Shown here one piece after another: positions 45,143 to 55,519 of a DNA stretch of 64,000 bases. The stretch is from Mycocentrospora acerina. Lineage: Eukaryota > Ascomycota > Dothideomycetes > Pleosporales. Where the stretch lies: NCBI GenBank assembly GCA_022701365.1, contig JAKUHH010000013.1, positions 186,001 through 250,000 of the forward strand. The letters run 5' to 3'. Both the position numbers and the translations under genes were made by a program. Position 1 is the first letter of the stretch; the number at the start of each line of letters is the position of its first letter. The notes under the pieces were generated by a model, which ran no database searches, was not told the origin of the DNA, and was given only the letters and a program-made list of their open reading frames with translations.

Positions 45143-45887
45143 ATGCCTCCACCATTCGTCCGCCCATACGACACGGCACGCGACTTTGAAGCCGGCCTCA
45201 ACGTGGTATGTTTATGCACACTCGACACATCCATCGAACATGAGCCAATCAAATAAATGTGCTTAATTTCCTACAACACAGTACTTCACAACCATCGACC
45301 CAGGACTAGACTGGGAGCCCGCCCGAACCATAGGCTCATACCTCTGGTACAGACCCTACGTCAGCCTCTCCCCCAGCACGTGCTTTGTGCTCGACGACGG
45401 TACGGGGCAGGTAGTAGGGTACTGCATTGGAGCCGCGGACACCCAGTCATTTGCCCAGCGCTGGCGCAATGAGTTTGCTCCTTCCGTGAATCCCGAGCAC
45501 GTCCCTAAACCTGGGGTTGAGACTCGAGATGCGCTGATGGAGAAAGCCGACGTGCAGCAGTTTAGAAAGGCAGTTTACAATGCAGATTGTAGCATGTTGC
45601 AAGCTTTTCCAGCGGTGCTGGAGCAATACCCGGCACACATTCATATCGATGTGTTGCCAGAGTATCAGGGGAAAGGGTGGGGGAAGATTCTAATCAATAC
45701 GTTGTTTCAGGCGGCGAAAGCGTCTGGTGCCGGTGGAGTGCATTTGGATATGCTGCGGTCGAATACCGGGGGGAAGAGCTTCTATGATAAGATGGGCTTT
45801 CAGATTTGTCCGAGGGTTTTGGATGGCGGGGAGAGTGGGGAAGTTGGTGTGAATGGTATAGTGATGACGTTGGTTAGGCTTCTTTGA
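45143..45887 (+). CDS. GNAT-family N-acetyltransferase, two exons
   Basis: Exons 45143-45205 and 45282-45887 (phase 0, GTATGT to ACACAG) give 222 residues. The N-terminal MPPPFVRPYDTARDFEAGLNV is the first strand and helix of a GNAT fold. The acetyl-CoA binding loop is HIHIDVLPEYQGKGWGKILINTL, with QGKGWG as the Q-x-x-G-x-G signature. The C-terminal SFYDKMGFQICPRV completes the fold. The whole protein resembles the O-GlcNAcase C-terminal acetyltransferase-like group of fungi. Substrate unknown; probably cytosolic or nuclear. The start codon is the first ATG after the TCA repeat. Confidence 0.88.
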
Positions 45888-46803
45888 TTGATTTTATCAG
45901 CTCTATGAATTCCAGGGCTTTTTTTTTCCTGATCAGAAATTCGCATTCTTTCTTGGAGGTTGTAGAGTGCCAGCTCGCTCTGAGAAGGTGATGGAGAGAT
46001 GGAGGTATCGAGGAAAAGAAAGGCAATGCCGTTTTGTTAACCCCGTGAATGCGAGGCGTGAGAGGGAGAATGAGGGAAGTTGAACATTACAAAAGTTATT
46101 TGTACAATTCAAAGCTTTTGTATAAGTCTGACATATAATTTTACATTTGACTGCTCGATTTTCAAAGACTCCAGGCTTTATTTAGTTGATGCCTGCTGTT
46201 ATGGATCAGACAATGGCTAGCTAGTCTCTATCGCTAAATATGCATTGCACGTTAACTACATACAATACGCTACGCTACTTGTGTAATATCAGGAGGTACA
46301 ACACAGACCCAAAAGCACAGAACAATAATCAATCTCAATCAGTAATCTTACACGTATCTTTCGCTTTCTCTCTCTCTTACTCTTGCTTTCACTATCAAAA
46401 CTATGGTATCATCCGTTATCGACTCTGAAATCACCTCCTCCACAACACCGTTCCTAGTTCTTGCTACTCTTAATCCGCCCATTTCCACCCACCACCAGTC
46501 CCAGAATTAATTGCCCATCCACCTTCCGTCTCCTTAATCCCCTTTTTCTTCCTCTCCTTCCACCTTCATCTACCTCGGTACGACCCATCCGTCTCCCATC
46601 CCCTCAACAACGACTGCGGAAACGCTCAAATAAAAGAATGAAGCACGAGGGTATAGACTACACTTTCCCTTTCCAAACACCCATATAACGCCCGATTGGA
46701 AAAAAAATTCAATGTCAAAGAACCCACCCACTCGCTGAAGAAACCACAAACCCCTCTTATTTCGGATAAATTACCCAGAGAGGAGAAGAGAACAAAGGCA
46801 ACT
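45888..46803. other. convergent intergenic region
   Basis: 3' flanking DNA of the GNAT and KAR9-like genes. It is pyrimidine-rich in places, with no gene. Confidence 0.5.
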
Positions 46804-49800
46804 CTATTTCCACACTGGCTTATCCCCCGCGCTAGACTGCTTTCCACTCGCGCGACTGGCCCTCCCCTCATCAACACTGCCCAGCTTCGCGCTGCCAGTG
46901 AGGCTCGCCACACTCATGGCGGACGATGCGCGCTGCTGCGTCTTGGGCGCGGGAAGAAGACTAGTCCTCCGGCTGTTCATTACGCTAATAGGTCGCGTTG
47001 TGCGTCGCAACATTGGACTTTCCTCGCTGCCAGCATCTTGCTCTATGATAGTCACCCTGTGACTGGATAATGGTTTGCCAGCGGATAGTTGGCTTGAAGA
47101 GCCGGGCGTTGACGGCATGGATGACTTGGCTCTTGCGGGAGTGGTGGGAGACTGCATGGGGCTCGCGTACGGACGGCGAAGTGCGGACTTGGCGGGTATG
47201 GTAGACATTGGTCTCGCAGGCGGGGGCGAGAGTGCAGAAGAGCGGCTCAACGGGCTTCGCACAGGAATGGATGAGTAGCTTGACAGGCTTCTCGGGGTTT
47301 CGAGACTACGCTGATATGGCGAAGGCGTCGTCAGGTTCAAGGCTTTGAAGTTGTGTCCGACAACAGTGTCATTCATATTGGTGCTCGAGTTCCAGCGAGG
47401 TTTGTGGGCTGGTCTCTCCAAAGTGAATGCCATCTCGCGTGTGGTACGAACCGGCGTATGCGACACAATGCGAGAGGGCACTGGCTGCAAACGCACCGTT
47501 GGTGGCGGTAGTGACTTGCGAGGAACGGGGCTGGTGCCAATAGGCAAGCTGGAATAACGGCGATTCGGGGGTTTCGAGGCTGTGTTGGATGCCTGGCGGA
47601 TCTTTTTGCCGGCCAATGTGACGGTGTCATAATCGCTGCTCTTGCGGCTCATGACCACACTCGAAGCAGGCGAGCTGTTTGGTGTGTCGACGGCTGATCC
47701 TGATAGCGAGGCCTCGGTGCGAGCTGATAGTATTGTGGAGACTGAGTCACGAAGCTTGCGCGATGCCTTTACCTCGTCCAGGAGTATGTCCATGTCACTA
47801 GTCTCTGTCTCTAGATGCGCGACTTTTTGCCTTACATCCTGCTGAATCCGTAAAATCTCGCCATTGACGGTCGATCTGTGTTTCATCTCAATGTCAATGA
47901 GCTCCAGGACGCGCTTCATCGAGGGCGGATAGTGATCCCTCTTGTCCTTGTACGTGGAAATGCGCGAGGTCAGCTTCTCGTCGTCGCCTTCGTCAATGGC
48001 CTGTCGCAGTCTCTGGATGCTTTTAATGCACGAGTCATACATTGCCACGGCTTTGGAGCCAGCTTGCCTGAAGCTGTGCACCCACTTGTCCTCGCCCAAT
48101 TCCTCCCTCAACGCGTCTGCTTCCGCTTCAAGATTCTTCTCTTGCTCTTCCAGCTGCTCTTTTCTCCGCATCAGCTCTTCACACGCAGAAGGGAAGATGC
48201 TGCCCGCACGGTGCTGGAAAGAAGCCATGCGCATGGGTAAAAAGTCTAGCGATGCGCGCAAAGGCTGTAGCTTCGCAAACAGGGCTAGCAGTCGCGTGTT
48301 TTCCTGCTCAATTTGGGGGATCGGGGAAGTGGGCGACAGGACTGCAAGCGAAGGCGGCATGCTAAACCGGTTGTTGAGCAGCTTGGCCTGTCGCGGTGTT
48401 TCCTCGACAATAGTCTCGAGCTCGGCAATGTCAAACTTCTCTGCAGACTCGGCGACAGAGTCGGAGATGACGCGGTGGCGACGCTCTTCCATCTCAAAGA
48501 CCAGACGGCTGAGATTTTCGACCTCGAGGCCAATCTCGCCCAGCACCGTGTTCCACAGCTCCTCCCACTCCATGGCAACCTCGACCTGATTCTTGATGCC
48601 CTTGAGGGTGCGCTTGATCAGCGACCAATTATTGACCACGTCCTCCATTTGGCTCACGAGCGTCTCCTGGTCCTTGGCGGGCAGGCGCGCAATGTCTGGT
48701 CGCGACTGCAGGTCCTCGATGGCGGTGATGTAGACGGTAATGAGACCCTCAAACTTGCCAATGGCGGCGTCAACCTCTGCCAGGCCTTCGCGGCCGGCAG
48801 CAGCGGCCCACTCGACGTCGTCGTCGGCATCGAGGCCGTTGAGGACCTCGTTGGCCTTTGTCATCCACAGACGGATGTCGTTGGCAGCCTTGTGCAGGGC
48901 GCGGCCGGCGAGGGTGGACGAGGGCAGGGCGGTGATTTCCGAGGCGATGGTGGTTGGGGGCAGCTTCATGGACGTCAGCTGCTGGATCTGATTGGTGAAG
49001 CTGGCCTTGGAGAGGGTGTAGACGGAGTTTGTGCGGTGCAGGTGGTGGCGGCGCGAGAAGTAGGCGGCAATGTCGATGCCGTTGGGGTCTTCGAGGACCG
49101 AGGCCTCGTCTTCAGGGGGCGTGTCCTTTGGGGGCGGGGTCGGGGGGCTGGAGTAGGCATGCTGTGAGACTGTAGCCGTGTGTGTTGTAGTTGTTGTTGT
49201 GGGTATTGTTGTGGTGGTTGTCGTCATTTTTGGTGGTGATGGGAGTGATGGTGGTGATGGGGGCGATGGTGGTGTTGTCGTGTTTGTTGTGTTTGTTGAT
49301 GTTGGTGTTGTCATGTCGGCGTTAAACACGTCCTTGGCCGTCGTCGCAACGTCAGGCAGGCGGTACTTTTGCATGTCCAGCCCATGGCCGTCGTGGACAT
49401 CGCCCGGCAGTGGGCGGTCGCTGGTGCTCAGGACGCTGCTGTAGTCGCTCTCGACGTCGAGCTCCATGTGCAGGGCCGGGACGCTCTCGCCGGTCAGCTG
49501 GGGGATCAGCGGCGTGCCCACCAGGCTGTAGGAGCCCGAGGCGGCGGCGTTCCAGGCGGTGCCGCGTCGCTCGATGCGCACGCTGCGTTCCTTGTGGAAG
49601 TCGTCGAGGTGGCGGATCTTGTGCTCTGAAATGCGGCCAATGGAGGGTGCGGCGGCGGGTGCGGAAGGCTTGGTGTCTGCGCCCTGGTTGAGGAACTTCA
49701 TGCGCGCCAGCAGGCCAGGCGCGACGTTTCGGGCGAGCTTGGAGCTGTCGACGAGGGCGTTGGTGGTATTGTTGTTGTTGGTGGTGGTGGTGGTGTTGGT

Positions 49801-50124
49801 GTTGAAGTTGTTGGTGTTGTTGTTGTTGTTAAAGTTGTTGTTGTTGTTATAAGTGCTGGTAACGGGGTGTGAGCGTGTGCGCATGTGTGTATAGGCTGCG
49901 GTGCGTGCAGAGGCCGCTGGTGTTTGTGGTGGAGCTTGCCGCAGCCCTGCCAGCTCACCACTCGCACTCGCGGGGCTGTGGGCGACGGCAGACACAGACG
50001 GCGCCGAGGGGCTGCTCATTGAGCATTCTTCAGCAGCTCGCTCGAGGAACTGCGGCGGGGGATGTCGCTGTGTTTGTGCGGCCAGGAGAATGCTGAGCAC
50101 TGGCTGGCTCATCCACTGGCTCAC
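46804..50124 (-). CDS. KAR9: KAR9-family spindle-positioning protein
   Basis: A single exon of 1106 residues. The conserved KAR9 domain starts near residue 370 (LHRTNSVYTLSKASFTNQIQ) and runs about 430 residues, mostly helix, through NDIRLWMTKANEVLNGLD and SQMEDVVNNWSLIKRTLKGI. The C-terminal third is Ser/Pro/Arg-rich and basic, as expected for microtubule binding. It contains two SxIP-type motifs (SSIP in SYSSIPVRSP and STIP in MSTIPAKSA), the class of signal by which Kar9 binds the EB1/Bim1 plus-end protein. In yeast Kar9 links microtubule plus ends to myosin for nuclear positioning. The N-terminus is low complexity with Asn- and Thr-runs from GTT and GTG microsatellites (49170-49310, 49760-49855). 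The ATG at 50019 (MSSPSAP) may be the real start, because the 35 residues before it come partly from a minisatellite. Confidence 0.85.
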   Translation of the reverse strand: MSQWMSQPVLSILLAAQTQRHPPPQFLERAAEECSMSSPSAPSVSAVAHSPASASGELAGLRQAPPQTPAASARTAAYTHMRTRSHPVTSTYNNNNNFNNNNNTNNFNTNTTTTTNNNNTTNALVDSSKLARNVAPGLLARMKFLNQGADTKPSAPAAAPSIGRISEHKIRHLDDFHKERSVRIERRGTAWNAAASGSYSLVGTPLIPQLTGESVPALHMELDVESDYSSVLSTSDRPLPGDVHDGHGLDMQKYRLPDVATTAKDVFNADMTTPTSTNTTNTTTPPSPPSPPSLPSPPKMTTTTTTIPTTTTTTHTATVSQHAYSSPPTPPPKDTPPEDEASVLEDPNGIDIAAYFSRRHHLHRTNSVYTLSKASFTNQIQQLTSMKLPPTTIASEITALPSSTLAGRALHKAANDIRLWMTKANEVLNGLDADDDVEWAAAAGREGLAEVDAAIGKFEGLITVYITAIEDLQSRPDIARLPAKDQETLVSQMEDVVNNWSLIKRTLKGIKNQVEVAMEWEELWNTVLGEIGLEVENLSRLVFEMEERRHRVISDSVAESAEKFDIAELETIVEETPRQAKLLNNRFSMPPSLAVLSPTSPIPQIEQENTRLLALFAKLQPLRASLDFLPMRMASFQHRAGSIFPSACEELMRRKEQLEEQEKNLEAEADALREELGEDKWVHSFRQAGSKAVAMYDSCIKSIQRLRQAIDEGDDEKLTSRISTYKDKRDHYPPSMKRVLELIDIEMKHRSTVNGEILRIQQDVRQKVAHLETETSDMDILLDEVKASRKLRDSVSTILSARTEASLSGSAVDTPNSSPASSVVMSRKSSDYDTVTLAGKKIRQASNTASKPPNRRYSSLPIGTSPVPRKSLPPPTVRLQPVPSRIVSHTPVRTTREMAFTLERPAHKPRWNSSTNMNDTVVGHNFKALNLTTPSPYQRSLETPRSLSSYSSIPVRSPLSRSSALSPPPARPMSTIPAKSALRRPYASPMQSPTTPARAKSSMPSTPGSSSQLSAGKPLSSHRVTIIEQDAGSEESPMLRRTTRPISVMNSRRTSLLPAPKTQQRASSAMSVASLTGSAKLGSVDEGRASRASGKQSSAGDKPVWK

Positions 50125-50235
50125 CCACTTGGATGCTGAGCGCTGGCAGGCTCACCCACTGGCTCACCCACTCCAATGCAGCGCACTGGCTGGCTGGCTC
50201 GCCCTCTGGCTCACCCACTGGCTGGCTCACCGCTG
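50090..50235. repeat. imperfect minisatellite at the 5' end of the KAR9-like gene
   Basis: Repeated CTGGCTCACCCACT-type units (CACTGGCTGGCTCA, CACTGGCTCACCCACT and similar) recur about eight times. They overlap the possible start at 50124. Confidence 0.75.
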
Positions 50236-50790
50236 CCCACACCACCCCGTGCCCCGTGGAGCAATCACGCTCGGGGAGGTCGCGTCTGTACGGGCCAAGC
50301 TCGAGCACGCCCAGTGCGCTGGTCAATCGATCAACAACACGTCGTCACACTAGGTGGAGACACACGCCAGCGGTAACGAATAGACGCACTCAACCGCGAA
50401 AAAATGCGAGGCCATGGGACTGCAGGTAGTATGCACAGAGTGATGTGTCCTCGTCAAGGACATGCAGCCACGTACGATTAGGCTTTGAAACACCCTCCCT
50501 CTGGTTCAAACGGTCCGTCGTTCACTCCCCTTGATTGCTGGGCTCACCCCTGACGCTTCTCATCTCCCACCCCTCCCCCCCTCCTCCCAACGCCACCACG
50601 TCCGTGTGTCCTCATGCGAACTATACATCGGGCCCATGTCCGAGTTAAGCTCGCCGAGGATTCACCTCCTGGTCGTGATTCTCCTCTCACGGCTGCATTA
50701 TTCCATGCACATCTTCATAATGACAACAAGACAAAAGAAAAAGGTCAATCATGTGCATGTGCATTGCTGTGTTGTTTTAATATTGCTGAT

Positions 50791-50821
<31 letters not shown>

Positions 50822-51405
50822 GAATGAGAGAAAGATGTATATAATTTGGGGATATAGTTAGCGATTCAATCTAATTCATTTCAATTCAATTCAATTCACT
50901 TCACTTCACTTCCATTCACTCGCTGGCTTGAAAGACGGCAGAAGACAATATTCGCACAAATGAGGGGAGTCTTGATTCGACCACATCTACCAATTACCAC
51001 CATATCTCGTGAAATAAACCGCACCTCTCTCTTTCCTTCCTTCCTTCCTGTCTACTGTCAAACAATAAAAAAATAATGGGGGTATCTAACTCAAGTCTCC
51101 AGCTCTACTACACACGCGCATATACACCCAAGGCGTGCAGTGCAACCTGTCAACCGAGAATGAAGAAAGGAAATCGCGACCATCACATCCCGATGCCCAG
51201 TCGTTGGCAAATTAAAAGGATATGGCACCAGAGGGGGGAGAAAAACACTCGGGCACTGGGCAGTCCAGGACGTGCAAAGGAGATGAGACATGAAATGAGA
51301 CCCCACGCGTCCGCCCCCCCTTTACGCCTCGGAACCCATCCTCCTCCTTTAACCCCCACCCCACAATCAAACTCCGTCATCATCCGCTCATCACCTTCTC
51401 CTTTG
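50125..51405. other. intergenic region with simple repeats
   Basis: It contains the rest of the CTGGCTCACCCACT minisatellite, a (TG)13 tract (50791-50816) and TTCAA/TTCAC pentamers near 50878-50910. No gene is seen. Confidence 0.6.
50791..50816 (+). repeat. (TG)13 microsatellite
   Basis: Thirteen perfect TG units in intergenic DNA. Confidence 0.95.
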
Positions 51406-52959
51406 CTACAATGCCTCGGCTCCAAAATTACCATTATTCTGCAGCGTTGGTGTTCGTATGTGCAGTGTCGGCGTTCTCTTCTTCTGTTTTTGTTGCTGCT
51501 TCTCCCACTCGGCTGTAATCTCCTCTCTGACCCCCTTGCACCACTTCAGTAGCGCTGCGTCCAGCTTCTTCCATGCCGTTGCCTCGTCGCCATGCACAAT
51601 GCCCATGACATCAACGTCCATCTTGACGTCCCACCGGAGCTCTGCTGCCTTGACCCAGTATCGGAGATTGTCCGCACATCGATATGGCTTCGCCGTGTCC
51701 GTGTGGAACTGCTTGATTTCTTCAAATTGCCGCCGTGATTTCCTCACCAGTGTGTTGTGAAGATGCACCAATCGTAGCCCGGTTTGCAACTCGGCCAGAA
51801 ATGGTGTTGGGAGATTTGCATCGCCGGGCTCCGTCCACTCGGGAAGGGGGGTTGGACTGCTGTCAAACGACCGGAGGAACAAGACCTCTCGCTCGCGTTC
51901 TTTGCCAGTCCAGTCGCCCTCGCGCCACGTCCAGCTCTCCCTCTCTTGGTGCTCCAGAATCTCGTGCTCCTCTTCCGTGTTGAGCAATGCGCCAATGTCT
52001 GATACCCATTGCTGAATCTGTGACACTTCGTACAGCTGCACGCCATTGGCAAAGTTGCGTATTGCGAGCCGTTTGAGCACTTCCAGCACTTGATACAGCT
52101 CTTTGCGAATCTGGCGCTCTGGCTTGATGGCGTACAGTCGCTGTGGCTGTTCGTGTGCCGTGTAGTAGTTCTTTGCAGCCCTAATGGCCAGGGTGGTCAC
52201 ATCCAGCAGGTTCAGGCCTTGAATCTGGTACCACCCTGCTGCATCTGCCGAGCGTCGCTTTCCGTCAGAGCCTTGGCCCTCGTGTGCAGTCGGAAAGCCC
52301 TTTTCAATCTCTTTCAGGTGCTTCCTCACTTCCTCGAGCGACTCGCGCAGTTCTCGGCGGAGCACCGTCATGTCTGGCGGTGGGGGGACGTAGACGGGAT
52401 TGTTCTTGTAGGTGCTGACGGTAGGGGGCAGCATCATGGGCTCGTTGTCTTCCCAGCTCATCGACGCCGTCTCGTCATAGGGCGACTCGACGAAGCCCTC
52501 TCCCAAGTGGTCCATGGTCATGGTCATGGTGCTGCCGGTAGGCGACGCCAGCGACATCATTATGGACATGTCGCCCTCTGACAACGGCCGCTCGTTCCCA
52601 CTCGGTGTCCTCGATCCTGGCCTTCGTCCCTTTGCAACGCGCCCCGTGGCCGTGTCGAGCAATCCGGTCCTCGCAAAGTAGTACTGCAGATGCGCAATGG
52701 TGCCGAGGTTCATGACGCTCTCCCTGTTCTTGGCCGAGTCGGAGAACTGGGTTCCCTCGGGGCGCATGTATCCGCGGCGTCTGGGAATGCCGCTCTCCGA
52801 GACCCTCGAGCTCACCGATCGGCCGGAGATGGAGGAGCGCGACGACTCGGTGGAGACGGATCGGTCGAGCTGGGGAATGGCATTGAGCGCAAGTGACGGC
52901 GTGGCCCATGGCTCCGGCGAAGAGGCGCGCACAGGCGGCGAGGCGATTGAGGGGTCCAT
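51406..52959 (-). CDS. conserved hypothetical protein
   Basis: A single exon of 517 residues. The first 180 residues are disordered and Ser/Pro/Arg-rich. Then come MNLGTIAHLQYYFARTGLLD (about 84-103) and VSTYKNNPVYVPPPPD, which look like conserved linear motifs. From about residue 205 it is mostly helix: LRRELRESLEEVRKHLKEIE, then YQIQGLNLLDVTTLAIRAAK. A C-terminal coil ends in a Gln/Lys-rich stretch. I believe it is a conserved filamentous-ascomycete protein, judging by its composition, but cannot name a function. No signal peptide or membrane segment. It may act in the cytoplasm or nucleus. Confidence 0.75.
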   Translation of the reverse strand: MDPSIASPPVRASSPEPWATPSLALNAIPQLDRSVSTESSRSSISGRSVSSRVSESGIPRRRGYMRPEGTQFSDSAKNRESVMNLGTIAHLQYYFARTGLLDTATGRVAKGRRPGSRTPSGNERPLSEGDMSIMMSLASPTGSTMTMTMDHLGEGFVESPYDETASMSWEDNEPMMLPPTVSTYKNNPVYVPPPPDMTVLRRELRESLEEVRKHLKEIEKGFPTAHEGQGSDGKRRSADAAGWYQIQGLNLLDVTTLAIRAAKNYYTAHEQPQRLYAIKPERQIRKELYQVLEVLKRLAIRNFANGVQLYEVSQIQQWVSDIGALLNTEEEHEILEHQERESWTWREGDWTGKEREREVLFLRSFDSSPTPLPEWTEPGDANLPTPFLAELQTGLRLVHLHNTLVRKSRRQFEEIKQFHTDTAKPYRCADNLRYWVKAAELRWDVKMDVDVMGIVHGDEATAWKKLDAALLKWCKGVREEITAEWEKQQQKQKKRTPTLHIRTPTLQNNGNFGAEAL

Positions 52960-53128
52960 GGCGAGAGTCGAGTGAGGCGCGGGCGTGGTCGTGGGCGTGA
53001 GCGTGGGCGTAGGTGTGGATATGGGCGGGTGCTGCGCTGTCAGGTGGGGGCAGGCGTCAATGTCCAGGCTACAGGCTACAGGCGGAGGCAGGAGCAGCGA
53101 CGCTGTGCAGTCGGCATCTATCGTGAGG

Positions 53129-53209
53129 TGAGGGTGTGTGTATTTGTAATTGTTGGTGCGTATATGTTGGTGTGTGTATGTTGTTGCGTATGTGTTGGTG
53201 TCTATGTTG

Positions 53210-53240
<31 letters not shown>

Positions 53241-53290
53241 CAACTATGTATATGTATATGTATGTGTAGATGTGTGTATATGTGTACGGT
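53129..53290 (+). repeat. TG/TATG-rich low-complexity tract
   Basis: Imperfect GTGTGTAT, TATGTTGG and TATGTG repeats over about 160 bp. It is open in several frames, giving false Val/Cys-rich ORFs. Confidence 0.85.
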
Positions 53291-53356
53291 GCACGTCAAG
53301 TGTGTAGCGAGCAGTGCGTGGCAGTGGGTTGGGGCAGGCCTTGTCTGCGGGCGGCG

Positions 53357-53392
53357 GGCAGTGGCAGTGGCAGTGGCAGTGGCAGCGGCAGT
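53357..53392 (+). repeat. (GGCAGT)6 hexamer repeat
   Basis: Four perfect GGCAGT units followed by GGCAGC and GGCAGT. Confidence 0.9.
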
Positions 53393-53939
53393 CAGTGGGC
53401 GGCGGATTATGGGTGTTTTGCGGTTGTTGCCAGGTAAGGGGTTTTGGATTAACACAGACTCATTGGTTTCAGGACCGAACGCGAGATTGTAGCACAACAA
53501 CGCGCGACTAGCGCCGTTGGCACCTCACGAACCCGACGCGCCTCCCGGGCGCTGTGTGTGCAGGCGCATGTGTTGGATGTTGAGCAGACCAGCGACGAGG
53601 TGGCGGCGAGAGGCTGCTCGCAGAAGCAAACACCATGGCTTGACGCCCGCCGTCACCTGCTGCTCGTGCCCAAGCAGCGCGAGTCGGCCTGCCCCGCCAT
53701 GCCCATGTCCAGCATTCTCACCTGGCTAGCACCAAGTACATGGCACTGTTAGCACGCAGGGGTGCCGTCTTCGCCCTGCCCGACAGCCAGCAGCCAGCAG
53801 CCAGCAGTCCACGTCGCTGTCCACGTCGCCGCCATGACGTTGCCCGAGCGAGTCTCTGGCCTCGACTCATTCTGTCCCTCTGCGTAAAACAAACCCACCC
53901 AAGATTGCATGCATAGTAGTTAGTCAACCCGCAGCCACA

Positions 53940-54400
53940 ATGTCCACCAGGCGAGTGCGTCACCCTCCACCCTGCCGTGCGTGCGCAATAGCAAATCTGA
54001 TGCGTGACCCCCTCCTCCCGCAGATCTCGTACACGGTCAACGGTAAGGTGCAGGGTTGGTCTTCACCACCCCCTCGAGCCCCCAGTGCAGGCTCATGCGT
54101 GCAGGTGTGAACTTCAGGTCCTCCACCAAAAGACATGCCAACCGCATCGCCGTCACTGGCTACGTGACCAATGCCTCGGACGGCACCGTCAGTCTCCCGC
54201 CGCTCGCAATGCTTACTAATATGCGCTGCCTAACACTGTCTACCGTCTAGGTCCAAGGTGAGGCTCAGGGCAGCGAAGACGCCATCAGCGAGTTTGTGCG
54301 GCATCTGAACAAGGGTCCCTCAGCAGCGTCTGTGGCTGGCGTCAAGCTTGAGGACATGTCGCCAAGGTCTGACGAGAGCAGCTTCACCATCATCAGGTAG
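53940..54400 (+). CDS. acylphosphatase, four exons
   Basis: This gene has no long open frame because its exons are tiny: 53940-53954 (15 nt), 54024-54054 (31 nt), 54105-54187 (83 nt), 54251-54400 (150 nt). All joins keep phase with GT/AG sites and give 92 residues, the normal size. The product shows the signature GKVQGVNFRSSTKRHA, with catalytic Arg20. GYVTNASDGTVQGEAQG follows, with catalytic Asn38. The C-terminal VKLEDMSPRSDESSFTIIR is the last strand. Acylphosphatases hydrolyse carboxyl-phosphate bonds such as those in 1,3-bisphosphoglycerate and are small cytosolic alpha/beta enzymes. The fit of every motif across three introns leaves little doubt. Confidence 0.92.
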
Positions 54401-54862
54401 ACTACGTGGGTATAGTCTCATGGAGCCTGGTATTCAACGCCTGGTATTCAACCGCACACCGCTGTGCTGAGGCATGCATGTAATGTGCAGATTCAACAAG
54501 GAAACATCAGCAACATTGGTCCGTATTTCAATTCATCTCTGAGCTTATTCGCGATCGTCCTCAACGTAAGGCTTTTTTTAATTCACCTTCCCTCCCCGGA
54601 ATATTTGCATATGCGCCCGCACAGCAACAAGGCGTGGCTGATGACTGTTCGTGTATCCATGCCCGCATTCAAGACAACCAAGACCTCCGAAACAAGCCAT
54701 CCTATTCTCGTGCCTCATTTCCGTCTAGCACCGAAGTACACCCACGCCAAAGCCTGCCGGGCAAGAATTGGTAATACCTGCGCATAGAGAGGGACCAGAC
54801 AAAAGCATGAGCCACCCGATCGTCGAATTCTGACTTCGTCTTTGTTCTTCAGCCTTGCGACC

Positions 54863-55093
54863 ATGGATGACCGAGTCACCGACGAGAACTTCTCGGAAGC
54901 GCTGATTCGTCGTCTTGGCGCCCTACGCAGAAACATTGTCCACAAACACCATCCAAACAAGGTCAAATCTTTAATAAAAAAATCGCTCCATAGCTTTATC
55001 AAAGCAGTCCGATGGTTCCTACAGCTTTTTGCGCGGATTAAACACTTCCTATGCGTTCCTGCCGTCCAAAATCATCATCCTCTGCATCCATGA
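54863..55093 (+). CDS. small hypothetical protein, doubtful
   Basis: 76 codons start at an ATG in good context (CGACCATGG). The product is acidic at first (MDDRVTDENFSEALIRRLG), then basic and amphipathic (RWFLQLFARIKHFL). No domain is recognised. It could be a small gene, one exon of a larger one, or chance; the reading frame is too short to decide. Confidence 0.25.
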   Translation: MDDRVTDENFSEALIRRLGALRRNIVHKHHPNKVKSLIKKSLHSFIKAVRWFLQLFARIKHFLCVPAVQNHHPLHP

Positions 55094-55424
55094 GAAGGCG
55101 ACTCCTACCCGGCGCATTCTCGCAGACCCTGACCTAAACATTCATCTCCTTCACAGACTTGACACTGCACGCGACCCTACAAACCCTCTTACACCCGATC
55201 TGACAAACATGGAACCCCTCTAGGCTTTTAGACGACATGTTTTTGCTCGTCGAGATCCACATTCCTGCTTCACCCTTTGCTGACGGTGACGTAGCCTATC
55301 CCAAAAAGGCAGAATTTCTTGTGCACGCCTTTTTATAGTACCTTGACTGCATTGAGTGAGATTGCGCAGATTCTATAAAAGTACTTGAATGCCTCAGCAG
55401 AGTGAAGCTTACATCTTACACCCA

Positions 55425-55490
55425 TCAGCGCCTCACTCATCAACACCTCACTCATCAATACCTCACTCAGCAACACCGCACTCACCATAC
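55425..55490 (+). repeat. minisatellite in the alternative-oxidase leader
   Basis: About four imperfect copies of CACCTCACTCATCAA lie 30-95 bp before the start codon. Confidence 0.75.
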
Positions 55491-55519
55491 ACACATTATT
55501 CCCCTGACAAACATCATCA

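Larger units (their letters stand above)
52960..53939. other. divergent intergenic region with simple repeats
   Basis: Shared upstream DNA of the hypothetical gene (minus) and the acylphosphatase (plus). It holds a long TG/TATG-rich tract and a GGCAGT repeat; open frames through these repeats are artefacts. Confidence 0.6.
54401..55519. other. intergenic region upstream of alternative oxidase
   Basis: It contains one small open frame (54863-55093, listed separately) and a CACTCATCAACAC-type minisatellite in the alternative-oxidase leader. Nothing else is supported. Confidence 0.5.

Noticed and set aside
49178..49691. Val/Gly-rich plus-strand frames within the KAR9-like gene
   Set aside because: They are shadows created by GTT/GTG microsatellites inside the minus-strand coding sequence.
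50090..50235. CRISPR-like array
   Set aside because: The CTGGCTCACCCACT units are adjacent, degenerate and without spacers, in a eukaryotic genome; it is a minisatellite.
52972..53500. Cys/Val-rich frames on both strands
   Set aside because: They arise from TG/TATG low-complexity DNA with no codon structure.
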